Assembly (NCBI GenBank): GCA_903904605.1
Contig: CAIVDC010000008.1
Span: forward strand, 62,001 to 126,000
DNA from: an uncultured Sterolibacterium sp.
Lineage (GTDB): Bacteria; Pseudomonadota; Gammaproteobacteria; Burkholderiales; Rhodocyclaceae
DNA length: 64,000 nucleotides
Direction: 5' to 3'
This document shows positions 35,169 to 43,591 of this stretch, in pieces; position 1 is the first letter of the stretch; each line of letters starts with the position of its first letter. The notes under the pieces are model-generated. The model made no database searches, was not told the origin of the DNA, and was given only the letters and a program-made list of their open reading frames with translations. A program made the translations under genes and the position numbers.

Positions 35169-35624
35169 GTGGCCAAGCCCTTCTCCCTGCAAACCCTCCT
35201 CGACCTCTCGCAACTGCGCATGGACGACGCCGGGCGGCGGCTGTCCGAACTGCTCGCAGGCGAAGAGGTGGCCGGCAAGCGGGTATTGCTGCTGCTGCAA
35301 TACCGCGACGAATACCAGGCGCGCTTTGTTCTGGCGGCGCAAAACGGCATCAATCGCGATGCCATGGAAAATTATCAGTCCTTCATACGCCGGCTCGACG
35401 AGGCAGTCGACCAGGCCCGGGAATTGGCGGCACAGGCGGGGAAACTCGCCGCCGCCGGGAAGCTCGAATGGCTTGACCAGCGCAGCCAGGTCAAGGCTTT
35501 CAACACGCTCTCAAGGCGTCAGCAACGCGAGGAACTGCGTGTCGAAAACCGCATGGAACAGAAAGCCCAGGATGAGTACGCCGCACGCGGCCGCCGCAAT
35601 GAGGAGGACATGGGAACCGAATAG
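35169..35624 (+). CDS. fliJ: Flagellar export protein FliJ
   Basis: Small coiled-coil protein (151 residues) that links FliI to FlhA and recycles chaperones. It is almost entirely helical and charged, with the family-like start KPFSLQTLLDLSQLRMDDAGRRL and a central NYQSFIRRLDEAV. The start codon is GTG 35169, 28 bases after fliI. No ATG with better context exists upstream. Conservation is low, but the position right after fliI is decisive. A sigma-54 promoter for the next operon follows 18 bases after its stop. Confidence 0.9.
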   Translation: MAKPFSLQTLLDLSQLRMDDAGRRLSELLAGEEVAGKRVLLLLQYRDEYQARFVLAAQNGINRDAMENYQSFIRRLDEAVDQARELAAQAGKLAAAGKLEWLDQRSQVKAFNTLSRRQQREELRVENRMEQKAQDEYAARGRRNEEDMGTE

Positions 35625-35642
35625 CGCCTTGTATCGGAACAC

Positions 35643-35658
35643 TGGCACGGGGCTTGCT
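35643..35658 (+). promoter_or_regulatory. Sigma-54 promoter of the fliK-fliR operon
   Basis: TGGCACG-GGGC-TTGCT at 35643-35658 matches the -24/-12 consensus at every fixed position. It lies 50-65 bases upstream of the fliK start, after the fliJ stop, and should drive fliKLMNOPQR under FlrC control. Confidence 0.9.
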
Positions 35659-35707
35659 GCATGAGCTGCGAACACGTGCCTTTCACGTACCCAGGGAAAA
35701 ATGTGCC

Positions 35708-37252
35708 ATGTCGGAAATGACCGTAACGCCTAGCCTGACTTCGGCGCTGATGCCGGCCAATTCCCCGGCGCCTGGTTCCGCGGCGATCGCCGACGGCAAT
35801 CCTGATAAGGCGTCGGTGCTGGCAGACCCCGCCGCCAACAGCACGAGTCCCGGAACTGATTCCGCCAATGCAAAAGGGAGCGATGTCTCACCCTTTGCCG
35901 CCATCATGCAGCGCTATCTGGCCCAGGCAGTGCCCGTAGCCGTCTTGCCCGGTGCCGATTCCGCACCGCTACCGCCGAATCTGCCGCTGGCCTTACCCAT
36001 CAGCGGTCGGGCAGCTGTGCCCGCGCTGCCGGTCAATACGGCGCTGGGCATCGCCGACCCCTCGCCCGCGCCGATGCCGATAAACATCGCCGCACTGCCC
36101 GGCACCGATCCGGCGCCGGTTCCGCTTGATTTGGCGGCGCCACCCGTTACCAGCCCCGCAACCGCGCCTGTCGCCAATCCCGAGGCAGTGACGGTGCCGA
36201 AAAACATTGCCGTATCGGCCGCCGCCGATCCTGCGGCAGTGACGGTGCCGATAAACGTTGCGGCATTGCCCGCCGCCGACCCCGCGCCGGTGCAACTGAG
36301 CGCGACGCTTCCGCCGCCTGTCGCTGCCGCAATCGTAGCCGCTCCGCCGAGCAGGACCGCCCAGCCCGGCGCCGACCCCGCCATCGCGCCGGAGAAGAAG
36401 GCCGGCAAGCCCGAAGACTCCGCGCCCGACCCCACCGTCGCCAGCCTGGCTGCGGCGCCGGCCGTCATCCAGTCCCTGATAACGAGCACGCCTGTCCAGG
36501 CCGATCGAAGCACCGCTACCGAGAAGAGGCCGAGCGCGGCGCCGAAAGTCGCGGAACTTGTTGCGGGAGCGCAAGCGACACAGGGAAATCTGCCGAGCGG
36601 CGCCGCAACCTCTGCGGCAAGCGCAGCGGCGACGACGGCAACGAGCGACAAAGCGGCAATTACTGCCGCTTTGTCCGCGCCGAGCGGCGAGGCCACGGGC
36701 AGTCCGGCCAAGCAGGTCGAAGCGGCGACGCCGGAAGCGACCTTCGAAGGCATTCTTGCTGCGGCCCAAGTCCCGATGCAGGCGCATCCGAGCAGCGCGC
36801 AGGGGAGCACGCCGCTCCGCATCGAGACGCCGGTCGGTACAAACGGCTGGAACGACAAGGTCGGGGAACAGGTCGTGTGGATGGTCGGGCACCAGGAGCA
36901 GCGCGCCGAACTGGTCCTCAATCCGCCCCAGTTGGGACGGGTGGAGGTGACCGTTTCGATCCATGGCGATCAAGCCAATGCCCAGTTTGTGTCCACCAAC
37001 CCGGCGGTGCGGGATGCGCTGGAAGCGGCGCTGCCTCGCCTGCGTGAGATGATGGCCGACGCCGGCATCAGCCTGGGTCAGACCTACGTCGGCTCGGAAT
37101 CTGGCAACAATGCCGCCAACCAGTCGGCAAACAAACAGGAAAACAGGGATAATCAGCCTCGCGCTTCGGTGGGCATCGGTGCCTTGCACCAGATGAGTAC
37201 CTCGACCCCATGGCTGAGGAAGAGCAACGGCATGGTCGATGTGTTCGCCTAA
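35708..37252 (+). CDS. fliK: Flagellar hook-length control protein FliK (main copy)
   Basis: Secreted ruler protein (514 residues) that sets hook length. Most of it is an Ala/Pro/Val-rich, low-complexity region with 15-17-residue imperfect repeats (residues about 100-205). The conserved C-terminal domain lies at about 380-475: LRIETPVGTNGWNDKVGEQVVWMV, then RAELVLNPPQLGRVEVTVSI and DALEAALPRLREMMADAGISLG. The LxPxxLGxVEV-type motif is diagnostic. ATG 35708 is 50 bases from a sigma-54 promoter. The window also encodes a second FliK-like protein at 1314-2753. Confidence 0.93.
   Translation: MSEMTVTPSLTSALMPANSPAPGSAAIADGNPDKASVLADPAANSTSPGTDSANAKGSDVSPFAAIMQRYLAQAVPVAVLPGADSAPLPPNLPLALPISGRAAVPALPVNTALGIADPSPAPMPINIAALPGTDPAPVPLDLAAPPVTSPATAPVANPEAVTVPKNIAVSAAADPAAVTVPINVAALPAADPAPVQLSATLPPPVAAAIVAAPPSRTAQPGADPAIAPEKKAGKPEDSAPDPTVASLAAAPAVIQSLITSTPVQADRSTATEKRPSAAPKVAELVAGAQATQGNLPSGAATSAASAAATTATSDKAAITAALSAPSGEATGSPAKQVEAATPEATFEGILAAAQVPMQAHPSSAQGSTPLRIETPVGTNGWNDKVGEQVVWMVGHQEQRAELVLNPPQLGRVEVTVSIHGDQANAQFVSTNPAVRDALEAALPRLREMMADAGISLGQTYVGSESGNNAANQSANKQENRDNQPRASVGIGALHQMSTSTPWLRKSNGMVDVFA
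36184..36285 (+). repeat. Tandem 51-bp imperfect repeat inside fliK
   Basis: Two adjacent 51-base units (36184-36234 and 36235-36285) begin GGCAGTGACGGTGCCGA and encode PEAVTVPKNIAVSAAAD-like and PAAVTVPINVAALPAAD 17-residue blocks. Weaker related blocks precede them from about 36060. Variation in unit number would change the ruler length. Confidence 0.75.
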
Positions 37253-37335
37253 ACAGACGGACTGACGCCAGGAACCGGAACTGGCTCTGCCCACGGAGAC
37301 ACCCGAGCCGCATCAACATATGCTGAGGAGTGAGG

Positions 37336-37887
37336 ATGGCCAAGGCCCCCGCAAAGCAGGAAGAACCTGAGCCCCCCAAGAAGAAGGGCAAGAAGAAGCT
37401 GCTCATCTTGATCATCGCTGCGCTGGTGATCGTCCTGGCACTGGGCGGCGGAGCCCTCCTTCTGCTGAAGAAACGGAGCCATGGCGCCGACGCCAACGAA
37501 ACCGCCAAGGTCAGCAAGAGCGCGGCGGCACCGATTTTCGTGCCCCTGGATTCCTTCACGGTCAAGCTGCAGGCTTACGAAGACAAGCAGGACCAGTATC
37601 TGCAGGTCGTTCCAAACCTGAAGGTCCTCAGTTCGGAAACGGGCGACAAGGTCAAGGAGTACATGCCGGAGATCCGCCACAACCTGCTGTTGATCCTGTC
37701 GGCCAAGAACGCCGGCGACCTGTCTTCGCCGCAAGGGGTGGAAAAGCTTTCCACCGAAATGCGCAGCCGGATCAACCAGATCCTCGGCGCCGGGTCCGCG
37801 CCCAAGGGCGACGCCAAGGCGGCTGCCGGCGCCGCGCCGGACGATCCGGTGCAAGAGGTATTATTCACTTCTTTCATCATCCAGTAG
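37336..37887 (+). CDS. fliL: Flagellar basal body-associated protein FliL
   Basis: Inner-membrane protein that surrounds and supports the stator units. The 183-residue protein has a basic cytoplasmic start (KKKGKKK), one membrane segment (LLILIIAALVIVLALGGGALLLL) and a periplasmic stomatin-like domain (FVPLDSFTVKLQ, YLQVVPNLKV, EIRHNLLLILSAKN, VLFTSFIIQ). ATG 37336 is chosen over an in-frame GTG at 37330, which lies within the GGAGTGAGG ribosome-binding site. It is followed by fliM after 3 bases. Confidence 0.95.
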   Translation: MAKAPAKQEEPEPPKKKGKKKLLILIIAALVIVLALGGGALLLLKKRSHGADANETAKVSKSAAAPIFVPLDSFTVKLQAYEDKQDQYLQVVPNLKVLSSETGDKVKEYMPEIRHNLLLILSAKNAGDLSSPQGVEKLSTEMRSRINQILGAGSAPKGDAKAAAGAAPDDPVQEVLFTSFIIQ

Positions 37888-37890
37888 GAC

Positions 37891-38883
37891 ATGAGCCAGG
37901 ATTTTCTCTCCCAGGAAGAAGTCGACGCGCTGCTCAAGGGCGTGGCCGGCGACGTCGATGAGGCGGAGGCCGAGCAGGAGATACCGGGCGGCATCAAGAC
38001 CTACGATATCGGCCGCCAGGAAAAGATCGTCCGCGGCCGCATGCCGACGTTCGAACTCATCAACGAGCGCTTCGCCCGTTATCTGCGCATCGGCCTGTTC
38101 AACTATATGCAACGCAGCACCGAGATTTCCCTGGGACCGCTGCGCGTGCAGAAATACAGCGAGTTCATCCGCAACCTGGTGGTTCCGACCAATCTCAACC
38201 TGATCCATGTCAGGCCGTTGCGCGGTACCGGCCTGCTGGTAATGGATCCCAATCTGGTTTTCCTGGTCGTCGACAATATGTTCGGCGGCGACGGCCGCTT
38301 TCATTCCCGGGTCGAGGGCCGCGATTTCACCGCCACCGAACAGCGCATCATCCGGGGACTGCTCAATGTGATTTTCAGCGAATACGAGAAATCATGGAAA
38401 CCGGTGTACCCGGTGAAATTCGAGTATGTCCGCTCGGAGATGAACACCCAGTTTGCCAATATCGCCACGCCGTCCGAAATCGTCCTCGCTGTCACTTTCA
38501 CCATCGAACTCTCCGGCGCCGCCGCGGACATGCATATCTGCCTGCCCTACTCGATGATCGAACCGATCCGGGAGATGCTGACCAGCAGCATGAACAGCGA
38601 GCAGTTGAATTCCGACCGGCATTGGACAACAATGTTGACGCATCAGTTGCAGACCGCCTTGGTGGAACTGGTGGTGCCGCTGTGCACGACGAGCGTCACC
38701 CTTGGCCAGATTCTGAACATGAAGGTCGGCGACGTGATGCCGGTCAACATTCCGAAGACGGTCAGCGCCAAAGTCAATAATGTGCCGGTGTTGGAGTGCC
38801 GCTACGGCTTGCGCAACGGGCAGTATGCGCTCAAGGTCGAGAATTTCGCGGCGGAGGAAGATGCCGGACTTAAGCAGTCCTAG
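37891..38883 (+). CDS. fliM: Flagellar motor switch protein FliM
   Basis: C-ring protein that binds CheY-P and controls rotation direction. The 330-residue protein starts with the CheY-binding helix (MSQDFLSQEEVDALLKGV; LSQxEVDALL motif). The middle domain has FELINERFARYLRIGLFNYMQRS and the GGDGR loop (NMFGGDGRFHSR). The C-terminal SpoA-like domain ends the protein. The order fliL-fliM-fliN is standard. Its CheY-binding peptide implies chemotaxis control; no che genes are within the window. Confidence 0.97.
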   Translation: MSQDFLSQEEVDALLKGVAGDVDEAEAEQEIPGGIKTYDIGRQEKIVRGRMPTFELINERFARYLRIGLFNYMQRSTEISLGPLRVQKYSEFIRNLVVPTNLNLIHVRPLRGTGLLVMDPNLVFLVVDNMFGGDGRFHSRVEGRDFTATEQRIIRGLLNVIFSEYEKSWKPVYPVKFEYVRSEMNTQFANIATPSEIVLAVTFTIELSGAAADMHICLPYSMIEPIREMLTSSMNSEQLNSDRHWTTMLTHQLQTALVELVVPLCTTSVTLGQILNMKVGDVMPVNIPKTVSAKVNNVPVLECRYGLRNGQYALKVENFAAEEDAGLKQS

Positions 38884-38895
38884 TCGGGGGTAGCC

Positions 38896-39297
38896 ATGAG
38901 CGATGTCGAAGAACAGGTTTCAGAAGACGATTGGGCCGCGGCGCTGAGCGAGCAGCAACCCACGGACGCGGTGGAAGCGAAACCCGCCAATATCTTCGAG
39001 CAATTTTCCGAGTCCACCGACAAGTCGGGCGCCATGCACGACTACAGCATGATCCTCGATATCCCCGTCAACCTGACGGTCGAGCTAGGCCGCACCCACA
39101 TCTCCATCCGCAACTTGCTGCAACTGGGCCATGGTTCCGTCGTGGAACTCGAAGGCCTGGCCGGCGAGCCGATGAATGTGCTGGTCAATGGCACCCTGAT
39201 TGCCCAAGGGGAAGTGGTGGTGGTCAACGAGAAGTTCGGCATCCGTCTGACCGACATCATCACGCCCGCCGAGCGCATGAAGAAGCTGAATCGATAA
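38896..39297 (+). CDS. fliN: Flagellar motor switch protein FliN
   Basis: C-ring base protein of the SpoA fold, which also docks FliH. The 133-residue protein has an acidic variable N-terminus (EEQVSEDDWAAALSEQ) and the conserved C-terminal part LDIPVNLTVELGRTHISIRNLLQLGHGSVVELEGLAGEPMNVLVNGTLIAQGEVVVVNEKFGIRLTDII, nearly identical in pattern to other FliN. It lies 12 bases after fliM. Confidence 0.97.
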   Translation: MSDVEEQVSEDDWAAALSEQQPTDAVEAKPANIFEQFSESTDKSGAMHDYSMILDIPVNLTVELGRTHISIRNLLQLGHGSVVELEGLAGEPMNVLVNGTLIAQGEVVVVNEKFGIRLTDIITPAERMKKLNR

Positions 39298-39384
39298 AAG
39301 ACCCCGCTTTCCGCGCCTGCTCCCGCTATCGACGGCGGCGGCAGGCGCCTAATCTGGCAGGGCTGAAAAACGACCGCCAGGCCG

Positions 39385-39798
39385 ATGAAAATCCGCATTA
39401 CCCTTCTGCTGCTTTCGGCAACCGCCGCACCGCGACTGGCCGCCGCGCAAGCGGCTGCCGCGCCCGAACTCGGCGGCAGCCTGCTGCAGATGCTGCTCGG
39501 CCTGGGCGTCGTGCTGCTGCTGCTGTTCGCCAGCCTGTATCTGCTGAAGCGTCTGGCGGCGCCGCGCGGTGCGGCGGCCGGCCTGCTCCGCATCGTCGCC
39601 GGGACCGCCGTCGGGACGCGCGAGCGGGTGGTGGTGGTGGAAGTCGGCGACACCTGGCTGGTACTCGGTGTCGCGCCCGGGCGCGTGACGCCACTGACCC
39701 AGTTGCCCCGCCAGGAAGTGCCGGCAGCCCATGCCTTGCCCGGCAAGAATTTCGCCGGCTGGCTGCAACAGGTCATGGACAGGCGCAATGCGCGCTAA
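39385..39798 (+). CDS. fliO: Flagellar biosynthesis protein FliO
   Basis: Membrane protein that promotes FliP complex assembly. The 137-residue product has a cleavable-type N-terminus ([19 protein letters not shown]), one clear membrane segment ([22 protein letters not shown]) and a cytoplasmic domain with [28 protein letters not shown], typical for FliO. It overlaps the fliP start by 11 bases. Confidence 0.93.
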   Translation: MKIRITLLLLSATAAPRLAAAQAAAAPELGGSLLQMLLGLGVVLLLLFASLYLLKRLAAPRGAAAGLLRIVAGTAVGTRERVVVVEVGDTWLVLGVAPGRVTPLTQLPRQEVPAAHALPGKNFAGWLQQVMDRRNAR

Positions 39799-40522
39799 GC
39801 GATTCGTACTGGCCGTCGCCTTGCTGCTGCCCACCCTGGCCCTGGCCCAGGCGCTGCCGGCCCTGACCAGTACCCCGACGGCGGGCGGCGGAACCCAGTG
39901 GTCGCTCTCGGTCCAGACCCTTCTGCTGATGACCGGCTTGACTTTCCTGCCCGCGATGCTGTTGATGATGACCGGCTTCACCCGCATCATCATCGTGCTT
40001 TCCCTGCTGCGCAGCGCCCTGGGGACGCAAAGTTCGCCGCCCAACCAGGTGCTGGTCGGACTGGCTTTGTTCCTTACTTTCTTCGTCATGGCGCCGGTGG
40101 CGGACAAGATCTACACCGACGCCTATCTGCCGATGACCGAGCACAAGATCGAATTTGCCGAAGCGCTCGAACGCGGCGCGGTGCCGCTGAAGAGTTTCAT
40201 GCTGAAGCAGACGCGCGAGGCTGACCTGACGCTATTCACCAAGGTAGCCAAGTTGCCCAAACCCGAATCGGCGGAAAAAGTGTCGATGCGCGTGCTGATT
40301 CCAGCCTTTGCCACCTCGGAGCTGAAGACGGCCTTTCAGATCGGCTTCATCGTTTTCATCCCGTTTTTGATCATCGACATGGTGGTTGCATCGGTCCTGA
40401 TGTCCATGGGCATGATGATGATGTCGCCGGTGATCGTCGCCCTGCCCTTCAAGATCATGCTGTTCGTGCTGGTCGATGGCTGGGTGCTGCTCATCGGCTC
40501 CCTGGTACAAAGTTTCGGATGA
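39788..40522 (+). CDS. fliP: Flagellar export gate protein FliP
   Basis: Core export-gate membrane protein (pentamer with FliQ and FliR). The 244-residue protein has a signal peptide-like N-terminus ([17 protein letters not shown]), membrane segments [25 protein letters not shown] and [15 protein letters not shown], and the C-terminal [28 protein letters not shown], a diagnostic FliP block. ATG 39788 overlaps fliO by 11 bases. Length is normal. Confidence 0.97.
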   Translation: MRAKRFVLAVALLLPTLALAQALPALTSTPTAGGGTQWSLSVQTLLLMTGLTFLPAMLLMMTGFTRIIIVLSLLRSALGTQSSPPNQVLVGLALFLTFFVMAPVADKIYTDAYLPMTEHKIEFAEALERGAVPLKSFMLKQTREADLTLFTKVAKLPKPESAEKVSMRVLIPAFATSELKTAFQIGFIVFIPFLIIDMVVASVLMSMGMMMMSPVIVALPFKIMLFVLVDGWVLLIGSLVQSFG

Positions 40523-40532
40523 GGAAAAGTCC

Positions 40533-40802
40533 ATGACTCCCACCACCGTCATTGAAATCGGCCGAAACGCGCTCGAAATCATGCTGCTGATCTCGGCGCC
40601 GCTGTTCATCGCGGCCCTGGTCACCGGACTGCTGGTCAGCATATTCCAGGCGGCAACGCAGATCAACGAGGCGACGCTTTCATTCGTCCCCAAGCTCCTG
40701 GTGATTTTCACCACCCTGGTCATCGCCGGGCCGTGGATGCTGACGATCATGACCGACTACATGCGGCGGCTTTACGAAAGCATACCGGGCGTGATCGGCT
40801 GA
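40533..40802 (+). CDS. fliQ: Flagellar export gate protein FliQ
   Basis: The 89-residue protein has two membrane helices (ALEIMLLISAPLFIAALVTGLLVSIFQAATQI and LLVIFTTLVIAGPWMLTIM) joined by INEATLSFVPK, the standard FliQ pattern. It forms part of the FliPQR export channel. ATG 40533 with GAGGAAA upstream; it lies between fliP and fliR. Confidence 0.97.
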   Translation: MTPTTVIEIGRNALEIMLLISAPLFIAALVTGLLVSIFQAATQINEATLSFVPKLLVIFTTLVIAGPWMLTIMTDYMRRLYESIPGVIG

Positions 40803-40818
40803 GCGGCCGCTTAGCCGC

Positions 40819-41610
40819 ATGATTTCCTTCAGCACAGCCCAGCTCGACGCCTGGATCGCGGCTTTTGTCTTTCCGCTTTCGCGCATCCTCGCCGTGCTGG
40901 CGACGGCGCCGGTGTTCAACAACCTGGCCGTGTCGATGCAGACCCGGCTGATCGTCGGCCTGGCGATCAGCCTGGCGCTGGCGCCTGCGCTGCCGGCCAC
41001 GCCGGAGATTTCGCCCGGCTCCTGGATGGGGCTCATGGTGCTGGCGGAGCAGATCCTGATCGGGGTCGTGATCGGGTTCACCCTGCGCCTGATGTTCGCG
41101 GCGGTGGATATGGCCGGGGAACTGATCGGGCTGCAGATGGGCCTGGGCTTCGCCTCCTTCTACGATCCCCAGACGGCTTCGCAGACGCCGGTATTGAGCG
41201 AATTCCTCGGGCTCCTGACGACGCTGATCTTTCTCGCCCTGAACGGCCACCTGCTGACCCTGTCGGTGCTGGCGGAAAGCTTCACGCTGTTGCCCGTGGC
41301 GGCCACTCCCTTTGCCGCCAAGGGTTTCGCCGCCCTATTGACCTGGTCGACGACGCTGTTCTCGACCGGCCTGCTGCTTTCGCTGCCCCTGATCGCGGCG
41401 CTGCTGATCGCCAATATCGGGCTCGGCGTGCTGGCGCGGATCGCGCCGCAACTCAATATCTTCGCGGTGGGATTTCCGGTGACCATCGTCTCCGGCTTTG
41501 TCGTGCTGGCGCTCATGATGCCCCACTTCGGCGCAGCGCTGGAACGCCTCTACGACGATGGCTTCGCCGCGCTCTACGGCGTGCTGCGCGCGGGTGCCGG
41601 CTTGCCCTGA
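40819..41610 (+). CDS. fliR: Flagellar export gate protein FliR
   Basis: The 263-residue membrane protein completes the FliPQR gate. Landmarks are PLSRILAVLATAPVFNNLAVSMQTRLIVGLAI, ILIGVVIGFTLRLMFAAVDMAGELIGLQMGLGFASFYDP and the C-terminal NIFAVGFPVTIVSGFVVLALMMP. It is the last gene of the operon and its last 37 bases overlap the convergent lipoprotein gene. Confidence 0.97.
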   Translation: MISFSTAQLDAWIAAFVFPLSRILAVLATAPVFNNLAVSMQTRLIVGLAISLALAPALPATPEISPGSWMGLMVLAEQILIGVVIGFTLRLMFAAVDMAGELIGLQMGLGFASFYDPQTASQTPVLSEFLGLLTTLIFLALNGHLLTLSVLAESFTLLPVAATPFAAKGFAALLTWSTTLFSTGLLLSLPLIAALLIANIGLGVLARIAPQLNIFAVGFPVTIVSGFVVLALMMPHFGAALERLYDDGFAALYGVLRAGAGLP

Positions 41611-41954
41611 TCTGGGCTTGACCTGCGGCTCAAGTGGATGACACCCTCGCAGACGCGCTGCGAGCCAAGCATGGAAGATTCCATGCCCTCGCTGTATTCG
41701 AGCACTTCATAAGAATCAAAGTCACCGTATTGAACCAGGTCCTTGGCACGGCGATTGAAGACGCTCCGCGCCTCTCCGGCACCCCCTTCGTAATAGCGCT
41801 TCATCTTCAGCGAAAGAAGGAAACGGTCATCGGCCAGCGGCACCTCCTCGATTTGCCAGTTGGCTGCCAGCGGATTGGGGATCAGCCCCGCATCAAGACT
41901 GCTGCAGCCGGCGAGTCCGGCCAGGCTCAACAGCACCAGGGCGATGTATCTCAC
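41574..41954 (-). CDS. Small lipoprotein coupled to flgL, unknown function
   Basis: The 126-residue protein begins with a signal peptide and lipobox (LVLLSLAGLAGC, acylation at Cys16), so it should be a membrane-anchored lipoprotein. The mature part has ANWQIEEVPLADDRFLLSLKMKRYYEGGAGEARSVFNRRA, with no family I recognise. It starts with GTG 41954 overlapping the flgL stop (GTGA), so it belongs to the flg operon and may have a flagellar or envelope-related role (inference). Its 3' end overlaps fliR on the opposite strand by 37 bases. Confidence 0.8.
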   Translation of the reverse strand: MRYIALVLLSLAGLAGCSSLDAGLIPNPLAANWQIEEVPLADDRFLLSLKMKRYYEGGAGEARSVFNRRAKDLVQYGDFDSYEVLEYSEGMESSMLGSQRVCEGVIHLSRRSSPDQGKPAPARSTP

Positions 41955-43573
41955 GGAAGATAGGTGAACAGCGACATCTGCGACACCATGGCGAAGGACT
42001 TCTGCGCCGCCGTGAGCTGGGTCTGCAGCTGCGTCAGGTTCGACACCGCCTGGGTGTAATTGACATCCTGCAGGTTCGACAGCGTCTGCTGGTATTGCAG
42101 ATTGACGCTGGCGTTGATGCTGCCCAGCGAAGTCACCTCGTTCTCGCGCGAGCCGATCGCCGCCTGCACGCTGAGGATGTTGTTGTTGGCATTGCTGATG
42201 TTGGTCAGGGCGGAACTGACGGATTTGGTGAGCTGAGCGGAGCCGGCGGGAGTCGCGGTGCTCGATGACTCGAGCGACAGGATCAGGTTCGACAGCGTGG
42301 CGAAGACGCTCTGTTTCTGGCCCGGCGAGATGGTGAAGGCGTCATTCGTGGCCGGCACGCCGGTGATCGTCACGCTGGCGCCGAGGTCGAATGCCGGACT
42401 GGTGCTCTGGCTCAACGGGATCGGCTGGCCGGCGACGTAGGCGTGGCTGTAGCTGCCGCCCAAGACGCTGGAGGGGGCGCCGGTAAATAAGGATTTTCCG
42501 CTCGCATCGACCAGATCGTAATAGGTCGCGGTCGGCGCGGCGGCCGGCGTGGCGCCGAACAGGCTGGCCATGCCGCCGTTGCCGGCAACCGCGCCGATGG
42601 CCACGCCGGAGCCGGACACGGCGCCGGTAGCGGTCACGACGAGATGGTGATTGGCCGCGTCGACTGAAACCTTGGCCACGTTGGCCCCCAGCGCCGTGTC
42701 GATAGAGGCCTGAAGCGCCGCCAGATCCGGCGGATTCCCGACCGGATTGAAATTTGCTGTCGGGAGGGTGATGGTGGCCGGCGCAGCGCCATTGACGGCG
42801 ATGGTGAACTGATTGTCGCCGGCCGACATCGCAATGCCGGGGGCAGAAACATCGACCGTGCCCGTGACCGAGCTGATCCCAGCGAAGCGGACGGTGACCT
42901 GACCCAGGCTGCTGGCGTTCCACTTGGTCGGGTCGGAAACCGAACCGGCATCGATGACGCCGCTGCCGCCGTTGCCCGCGGCGTTGGCGGTGGCGAAATA
43001 GCCGTTGCCGGCGGGAATGTTCTGGAAGATATTATTGCCGGAATCGCTGACCGCGAGTTGTTGCGAACTGGACAGTTGCAGATTTTGCTGGCCGTTGTCG
43101 CCGTTGTAGGTGACGCCGGTTTCCACGGTGCCGGAGAAGCTCTGGGTGTTGCCCATGTTGCCGGAAAACATGTACTGCCCGGAGCTGTTCTGGGAATTGG
43201 CGAGGCCGAGCATCTGGCTGAAGATCGAACGCAACTGGGTCGCGATTGTTGTGCGGTCGGTGCTGTTCAGGGTGGCGTTGCCGGCCTGCACGGTCAGCTG
43301 CTGGGCTTGCGTCAGCAAGTCGCTGACGCTGGCGAGCTGCGAACCTTCCAGGCCCAGCGCCGTTGTGGCGCTGGTCTGATTGACGGCATACTGCGCGTTG
43401 ATGTTGCTGGCCTGCGTGACATTCAGGGCCTGGGAAGCGGCCACCGGATTGTCGGCAGGGGTCAGAACGCTCAGTCCCGTGGACAGTTGCTGATTGACCT
43501 GTAGCATCGCCTCCGACAGGTTGTTCATCGAACTGACGCCCGAGTGGAATATCATTCCCGTACTGATGCGCAT
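41951..43573 (-). CDS. flgL: Hook-filament junction protein FlgL (HAP3)
   Basis: The 540-residue protein, clearly longer than the roughly 300-residue enteric FlgL. It has the flagellin-like N-terminus (MRISTGMIFHSGVSSMNNLSEAMLQVNQQLSTG, DNPVAASQAL) and C-terminus (QYQQTLSNLQDVNYTQAVSNLTQLQTQLTAAQKSF). The middle contains a large insert; residues about 252-340 (FTIAVNGAAPATITLP... LAALQASIDTALG) resemble a Flagellin_IN-type module also found in FlgK and FlgE of this window. It follows flgK by 18 bases and is coupled to a lipoprotein gene. Confidence 0.95.
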   Translation of the reverse strand: MRISTGMIFHSGVSSMNNLSEAMLQVNQQLSTGLSVLTPADNPVAASQALNVTQASNINAQYAVNQTSATTALGLEGSQLASVSDLLTQAQQLTVQAGNATLNSTDRTTIATQLRSIFSQMLGLANSQNSSGQYMFSGNMGNTQSFSGTVETGVTYNGDNGQQNLQLSSSQQLAVSDSGNNIFQNIPAGNGYFATANAAGNGGSGVIDAGSVSDPTKWNASSLGQVTVRFAGISSVTGTVDVSAPGIAMSAGDNQFTIAVNGAAPATITLPTANFNPVGNPPDLAALQASIDTALGANVAKVSVDAANHHLVVTATGAVSGSGVAIGAVAGNGGMASLFGATPAAAPTATYYDLVDASGKSLFTGAPSSVLGGSYSHAYVAGQPIPLSQSTSPAFDLGASVTITGVPATNDAFTISPGQKQSVFATLSNLILSLESSSTATPAGSAQLTKSVSSALTNISNANNNILSVQAAIGSRENEVTSLGSINASVNLQYQQTLSNLQDVNYTQAVSNLTQLQTQLTAAQKSFAMVSQMSLFTYLP

Positions 43574-43591
43574 GATGTGCTCCGTGATCGC

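Noticed and set aside
36066-36262. Two GCCGATAA sequences inside fliK resembling sigma-28 -10 elements
   Set aside because: They belong to the coding repeats and no TAAAGTTT-like -35 lies 11 bases upstream.
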